From the NCBI GenBank assembly GCA_001799995.1, contig MGUK01000095.1, positions 62,001 through 126,000 of the forward strand: a stretch of DNA of 64,000 nucleotides, given 5' to 3'. Each line of letters begins with the position of its first letter. Positions within the stretch are counted from its first letter, which is position 1. The notes under the pieces were generated by a model that was not told the origin of the DNA, made no database searches, and saw only the letters and a list, made by a program, of their open reading frames with translations. Below, one piece after another: positions 60,349 through 64,000 of the stretch. This DNA comes from Elusimicrobia bacterium GWF2_62_30 (GTDB lineage: Bacteria > Elusimicrobiota > Elusimicrobia > Elusimicrobiales > UBA9959). The position numbers were made by a program, and so were the translations under genes.

Positions 60349-60852
60349 TCAGGCTTTCGGATACGTCACGGACAAGATCTCAATTACAGCGTCCCCGGTC
60401 TTGCGCGCCCAGGTGACTTTGGCGCCTTTGCGCGCGCCCAGCAGCACGGCGGCCAGCGGGGACGCCCAGTTCAGTTTCCCGGCCGCGGCGTCCGCCTCGT
60501 CCTCGCCCACTATAACGAACTCTTTCGCCGGGCCGCCGTTCTCGCTTATGACCACGGTGGCCCCGAACCGCACCTCGTCGGAGTCGAGCCCGCGGTTGTC
60601 CACCACTTTGGCCTGCTTCACCTGGGTTTCAAAATAAGAAAGGTCTATTTCGGCCTGGCGCAGCGGCAGTCCTCCCGGTTCGTCCGGGCGCTTCTGGGCG
60701 AGCAGCTCCGCCCGCAGCAGCGTCAATTCCAGGAGTTTTGCCTCCAGCTGCGCCAGCCCGGTCACGGTGACGTAATTCGGCCGTCCGCTCGGCTGGCGCT
60801 TTACGGGCTCCTCGGGCGTGTCCGCATCGTTCTTTACGAAAGCCTGGCTCAC
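60349..60852 (-). CDS. Transcription elongation factor of the GreA/GreB family
   Basis: A 167-residue protein with an N-terminal coiled coil (YVTVTGLAQLEAKLLELTLL ... DLSYFETQVKQAKVVD) and the C-terminal FKBP-like domain (VRFGATVVISENGGPAKEFVIVGEDEADAAAGKLNWASPLAAVLLGARKG). The SPLAAVLLGARKGA segment is the Gre signature. Gre factors rescue backtracked RNA polymerase. An extra 25 charged residues precede the coiled coil. It follows the transketolase gene on the same strand, ten bases on. Confidence 0.87.
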   Translation of the reverse strand: MSQAFVKNDADTPEEPVKRQPSGRPNYVTVTGLAQLEAKLLELTLLRAELLAQKRPDEPGGLPLRQAEIDLSYFETQVKQAKVVDNRGLDSDEVRFGATVVISENGGPAKEFVIVGEDEADAAAGKLNWASPLAAVLLGARKGAKVTWARKTGDAVIEILSVTYPKA

Positions 60853-60862
60853 GTTAGTCCTT

Positions 60863-62827
60863 TTATTTCACCAGTTTCTTCGCGGCCGCGGCTATCTTCT
60901 CCGGCGTGAGGCCGAAAGAGGCGTACGCGTGCGCCGCGGGCGCCGATTTACCGAACGTTTCCACCCCCATGGTCTTCACGGGCGCGTCTATCAGCTCTTC
61001 CCAGCCGATGCTCCGTCCGGCCTCCACGGCCAGCTTGGGCAGGTTTGGCAGGAAGATGGAGTCCCTGTAGGCCTTGTCCTGCTCGCGGAAAAGCTCGAAG
61101 GAGGGTACCGAGATGATGCGGGCGGCTATGTTGTCCTTTTCCAGCAGCGCGGCGGCCTCGAAAAGCAGCGAGACCTCGGAGCCGGAAGCGATCAGCTCTA
61201 TCGATGGCACCGTGGAAGGGCCGCGCAGCAGGTAGGCGCCGCGCTTTACGCCGGCGGCGATCTTTTCCCGGTACTGCGTCATGAGCGGCAGCTTCTGCCG
61301 CGACAGCGCCAGGCACGTAGGGCGCTTGGTACGCACCGCGGCTTCCCAGGCGTAAAGCGTTTCCCAGGCGTCGGCCGGGCGCAGCACCAGCAGGCCGGGG
61401 ATCAGGCGCAGGCTCATCAGGTGCTCCACCGGCTGGTGGGTGGGGCCGTCCTCGCCCAGGCCGATGCTGTCGTGCGTGAACACGAAGAGGGAGGGCGCCT
61501 GCATCAGGGCAGCCAGGCGGATGGCCGGGCGCATGTAGTCCGAGAAGGTCAGGAACGTGGCGCCGAAGGGGATCAGCCCGCCGTGCAGGGCCATGCCGTT
61601 GACGATGGCGGCCATGCCGTGTTCGCGGATGCCGAAGTGCAGCGTGCGCGAGGGGTCGGCGGTGATATCCGTCTTGGTGGAGGGGGCCAGGTCGGCCGAC
61701 CCGCCGGTGAAGCCCGGCAGGCCCGCGGCCATCAGGTTGATCACCTTGCCGGAAGCTTCCCGGGTGGCCAGCGGCTTGTCGAAGAAAGCGGCGTCGGGGT
61801 TGAACAGCCCTTCCGGGATCTCGCGGCCCAGCATGGCTTTGGCCAGCGCGGCCTTTTCGGGCAGGGCCTCGGCGTAATTTTTCCAGAGTTTCAGCCAGCG
61901 CTTGCGGTCCTTCTCTCCGGCTGCTGCCTGTTCGGCGAAGCGGGCGCGGGCCTCTTCGGGGATAAAGAAGGGTTCCGTGGAGGGCCAGCCCAGGGCCTTC
62001 TTGGTGGCCAGGATCTCGTCGGGCTTGAGCGGCTCTCCGTGCACGGAGCTCTTGTCCTGCTTGGGGCTGCCGAAGCCGATATGGGTCTTCACGATGATCA
62101 TCGTGGGCTGCTCGGTCTCGCGCCTCGCCTTCCTGACGGCGGCGTCGATCTCGGCCATGTCGTTGCCGTCTTGCACTTCCAGCACCTGCCAGCACTGCGA
62201 CAGGAAGCGCTTCTTCACGTCCTCGCAGAAGGCCAGGCTGGTCGCGCCTTCGATCGTGATCTCGTTGGAATCGAACAGGCAGATCAGCTTGCCCAGCTTG
62301 AGGTGGCCGGCGAGGGACGCCGCCTCGTAGGAGACGCCCTCCATCAGGTCCCCGTCGCCGCAGATCACGTAGGTGAAGTGGTCGACCAGCGGGAATTCCG
62401 GGGTGTTGAGCTTGGCGGCCAGCATCTTTTCCGCCAGGGCGAACCCGACGGCGTTGGCGAAGCCCTGCCCGAGCGGGCCGGTGGTGGTTTCCACGCCCTT
62501 GGTCAGGCCGTGTTCCGGGTGGCCGGGCGTTTTGCTATCGAGCTGGCGGAATTTCTTGAGGTCCTCCATCTCCAGGCCGAAGCCGTAGAGGTGGAGCATG
62601 GAGTAGAGCAGCGCCGAGCCGTGCCCGGCGGAGAGCACGAAGCGGTCGCGGTCGAACCACTCGGGATCCGACGAATCGAACTTGAGGTGCCCGGCCCAGA
62701 CGGCGTAGGCCATCGCCGCGGCGCCTAGCGGCAGGCCCGGGTGGCCGGAATCGGCCTGGCCCACCATGTCTATAGAAAGGGTTCTGAGGGTGTTCACGCA
62801 CAGGTTATCGGTTGTGTCGAATTTCAT
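60863..62827 (-). CDS. tkt: Transketolase
   Basis: About 654 residues from ATG 62827, preceded by CTGGAGA. Thiamine diphosphate binding is shown by GDGDLMEGVSYEAASLAGHL; substrate-binding motifs include SGHPGLPLGAA, SAGHGSALLY and GPLGQGFANAVG. The pyrimidine-binding domain has FTGGSADLAPSTK, TLHFGIREHGMAAIVNGMALHGG and THDSIGLGEDGPTHQPVEHL. It transfers two-carbon units in the pentose phosphate pathway. It overlaps the NUDIX gene upstream by four bases. Confidence 0.97.
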   Translation of the reverse strand: MKFDTTDNLCVNTLRTLSIDMVGQADSGHPGLPLGAAAMAYAVWAGHLKFDSSDPEWFDRDRFVLSAGHGSALLYSMLHLYGFGLEMEDLKKFRQLDSKTPGHPEHGLTKGVETTTGPLGQGFANAVGFALAEKMLAAKLNTPEFPLVDHFTYVICGDGDLMEGVSYEAASLAGHLKLGKLICLFDSNEITIEGATSLAFCEDVKKRFLSQCWQVLEVQDGNDMAEIDAAVRKARRETEQPTMIIVKTHIGFGSPKQDKSSVHGEPLKPDEILATKKALGWPSTEPFFIPEEARARFAEQAAAGEKDRKRWLKLWKNYAEALPEKAALAKAMLGREIPEGLFNPDAAFFDKPLATREASGKVINLMAAGLPGFTGGSADLAPSTKTDITADPSRTLHFGIREHGMAAIVNGMALHGGLIPFGATFLTFSDYMRPAIRLAALMQAPSLFVFTHDSIGLGEDGPTHQPVEHLMSLRLIPGLLVLRPADAWETLYAWEAAVRTKRPTCLALSRQKLPLMTQYREKIAAGVKRGAYLLRGPSTVPSIELIASGSEVSLLFEAAALLEKDNIAARIISVPSFELFREQDKAYRDSIFLPNLPKLAVEAGRSIGWEELIDAPVKTMGVETFGKSAPAAHAYASFGLTPEKIAAAAKKLVK

Positions 62828-63384
62828 TTTTTCTCCAGGAGTTTGATTTTCCAAGCCTGCAAAGCTATGAGGGTTTTAGAGTCGCGGATCTTGCCTGTCT
62901 TGGCCATCTGCCAGGCTTTTTTGAAGGGGATGGTCTCTAACGTGAGGAACTCGTCCTCGTCGGGGTTGGGTTTGCCGCCGCGCAGGCCGGTGGCGGTGTA
63001 GACGTAGAGTACTTCGGTGGAAAAGGCGGGGGTGGGCCAGTAGGAAAGTATGGGGGTGAGCTTTTTGGCGGTGTAGCCGGTTTCTTCTTTGAGTTCGGCT
63101 TTTACGCGCTTGAGGGGGCTGTCTTTGGGGGAGTGCAGTTTGCCGGCGGGTATCTCGAGGGTAGCGCGGCCTACGGGGTACCGGAACTGGCGCACAAAGA
63201 CTATTTTGCCGTCGGGCAGCACGGGCAGCACGGCCACGGCCCCGGGATGGTCGATAAATTCCCTGGTGGCCGTCTTCCCATTGGGCAGCTTCACCGTATC
63301 GGCCCTGAAATTAACAGTCCCCTCGAAGATTAGCCGCTTCTTAAATTTCTTCTCAGTATAAGGATGCGCCGTCATTTTGCCCAT
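62824..63384 (-). CDS. NUDIX hydrolase, ADP-ribose pyrophosphatase type
   Basis: A 186-residue protein. The Nudix box is present in variant form: GKLHSPKDSPLKRVKAELKEETGYTAKKL (about residues 96-124), with the REx2EExGx2-like core KAELKEETGY. The preceding FVRQFRYPVGRATLEIPAGKL is the hallmark of ADP-sugar pyrophosphatases. ATG 63384 or 63375 could be the start. A perfect TATAAT ends seven bases before the first of these, favouring either a leaderless mRNA or the second ATG. Confidence 0.9.
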   Translation of the reverse strand: MGKMTAHPYTEKKFKKRLIFEGTVNFRADTVKLPNGKTATREFIDHPGAVAVLPVLPDGKIVFVRQFRYPVGRATLEIPAGKLHSPKDSPLKRVKAELKEETGYTAKKLTPILSYWPTPAFSTEVLYVYTATGLRGGKPNPDEDEFLTLETIPFKKAWQMAKTGKIRDSKTLIALQAWKIKLLEKK

Positions 63385-63391
63385 GTCTTTA

Positions 63392-63397
63392 ATTATA
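63392..63397 (-). promoter_or_regulatory. -10 element of the NUDIX-transketolase-gre operon
   Basis: Read leftward, TATAAT occupies 63397 to 63392, seven bases before the ATG at 63384. No -35 is clear. Confidence 0.5.
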
Positions 63398-63464
63398 TAA
63401 ATTCCGTTAACCCGTCACCTTGACTTAAATCCCGCACGCATTCAAGTCGGGGCCGGCCGCGGGG

Positions 63465-63613
63465 GGTGGGGTATCAAAACGCGCTAGGGCACTGGCCTAT
63501 GGCCGTGCCGCATCAAGCGCTATGCGCATCAAGCGGCCACCGTGCCCGTCGCTCATCCTCCTCCCTCGCCGCTTACGCAAGGCTCAGTCGTCGGAAGGTT
63601 TTGCTACCCCACC
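63465..63613. repeat. Imperfect 16-bp inverted repeat enclosing a structured intergenic stretch
   Basis: The arms 63465-63480 and 63598-63613 match at 15 of 16 positions (core GGTGGGGTATCAAAAC). Inside there is a hairpin-like GCACTGGCCTATGGCCGTGC and a twice-repeated GCATCAAGCG. The whole 320-base gap between the NUDIX gene and the ATPase gene has no credible protein-coding ORF. Confidence 0.6.
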
Positions 63614-63669
63614 GACCGGGTTCCCGTACTGCCATATCCGACTATTAGGCAATACAATGCATTAAAGTC

Positions 63670-63697
63670 TTGACTAAACGGCAAAAATCAGCATAAT
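63670..63697 (+). promoter_or_regulatory. Promoter of the AAA_14 ATPase gene
   Basis: TTGACT (63670-63675), a 16-base spacer and CATAAT (63692-63697). Transcription would begin at about the ATG (63705), again suggesting a leaderless mRNA. Confidence 0.5.
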
Positions 63698-63704
63698 ATA
63701 CTGT

Positions 63705-64000
63705 ATGGAACGCTATATACATGACCAAGTAGTAAAGGACCTGCGTAAAAAGATGGTCTTTATAACCGGGCCCCGCCAGGTAGGGAAGACTTTTTTTTCA
63801 AAACATCTGCAAAGTTCTTACAAAAATACCGTCTACCTCAACAATGATGATGTGGCTGATATCAAGATCATCCGCCGGCGCTCATGGCCGCTCAACGCGG
63901 ATCTGATAATTCTGGACGAGATCCACAAAATGAATGGTTGGAAATCCTTTCTCAAAGGAACATTCGACACCCGCAGTCCGTCACAATCCTTTCTGGTCAC
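63705..64000 (+). CDS. AAA_14-type ATPase, N-terminal part only
   Basis: The gene runs off the right edge after 98 codons. It begins MERYIHDQVVKDLRKK, with Walker A GPRQVGKT (residues 22-29), and Walker B LIILDEIHK (about 68-76). This matches the AAA_14/DUF4143 ATPases, which are common in mobile or accessory regions and have no agreed function. The lower GC of this gene compared with the rest of the window suggests recent acquisition. Confidence 0.88.
   Translation, partial: MERYIHDQVVKDLRKKMVFITGPRQVGKTFFSKHLQSSYKNTVYLNNDDVADIKIIRRRSWPLNADLIILDEIHKMNGWKSFLKGTFDTRSPSQSFLV

Noticed and set aside
60336-60354. Similarity of GGTGCCTGTCAGG to the leader hairpin at 41546
   Set aside because: The second half of the stem is missing, so two dispersed copies of one repeat cannot be claimed.
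1-64000. CRISPR arrays, rRNA, tRNA and transposase genes
   Set aside because: None was found on reading both strands; no regularly spaced repeats or cloverleaf-type sequences were recognised.

Overview
The window looks like chromosomal DNA of a diderm (outer-membrane) bacterium with high GC. The gene set (BamA, two TolC-type channels, LptF/LptG, an SprA-like giant outer-membrane protein, many vitamin-B12-type radical SAM proteins, a DUF2934-DUF2267 protein, a TMTC-like TPR protein) best fits Elusimicrobiota or a near relative. That assignment is inference; no rRNA or tRNA gene is present to confirm it.

Region 1 (1-18.7 kb) is envelope biology. A truncated secreted protease gene is divergent from a MarR regulator, which is followed by a TolC channel and an RND pump without its own adaptor, then a small Omp85-like barrel. 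From 7.2 to 18.7 kb there is one long same-strand run: ECF sigma factor, zinc-finger anti-sigma factor, CpxP/Spy-like protein, PATR-repeat autotransporter, Gly-rich secreted protein, TolC, MacA-like adaptor, MacB and BamA. It reads as a self-regulated envelope-stress and export operon.

Region 2 (18.8-26.6 kb) holds a 7TM sensor with an internal duplication, a lone receiver domain, a ZapB/ZapA-like pair joined to rarA-xseA-xseB, a DUF2934/DUF2267 protein, tlyA and a transglutaminase-like protein.

Region 3 (26.7-41.5 kb) is a radical SAM island: four B12-type radical SAM proteins (two are full-length paralogues), two SPASM-type radical SAM proteins, a lipase/SGNH-TPR protein, a GT9 glycosyltransferase, a methyltransferase and two secreted proteins, one with an HEXXGH zinc site. 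Its centre is the most exciting find. A previously unlisted 36-codon gene (34585-34695), Lys-rich with a Tyr-Cys-Arg...Trp C-terminus, lies behind a near-consensus promoter and a ribosome site. It is followed by a 12-bp perfect hairpin and then a SPASM radical SAM enzyme. This is the layout of a ribosomally made, radical-SAM-modified peptide (RiPP).

Region 4 (41.6-64 kb) contains an RDD-pseudopilin fusion, a small lipoprotein, an RNA uracil methyltransferase, a membrane glycosyltransferase, a Cache-like sensor without an output domain, two GH13 glycoside hydrolases, comF, the SprA-like protein, lptF-lptG, a TMTC-like TPR protein, a GreA/GreB factor, transketolase, a NUDIX hydrolase and the start of an AAA_14 ATPase. 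Several genes have a -10 element only 7-11 bases before the start codon, which suggests leaderless mRNAs. No CRISPR array, IS transposase, rRNA or tRNA was seen.
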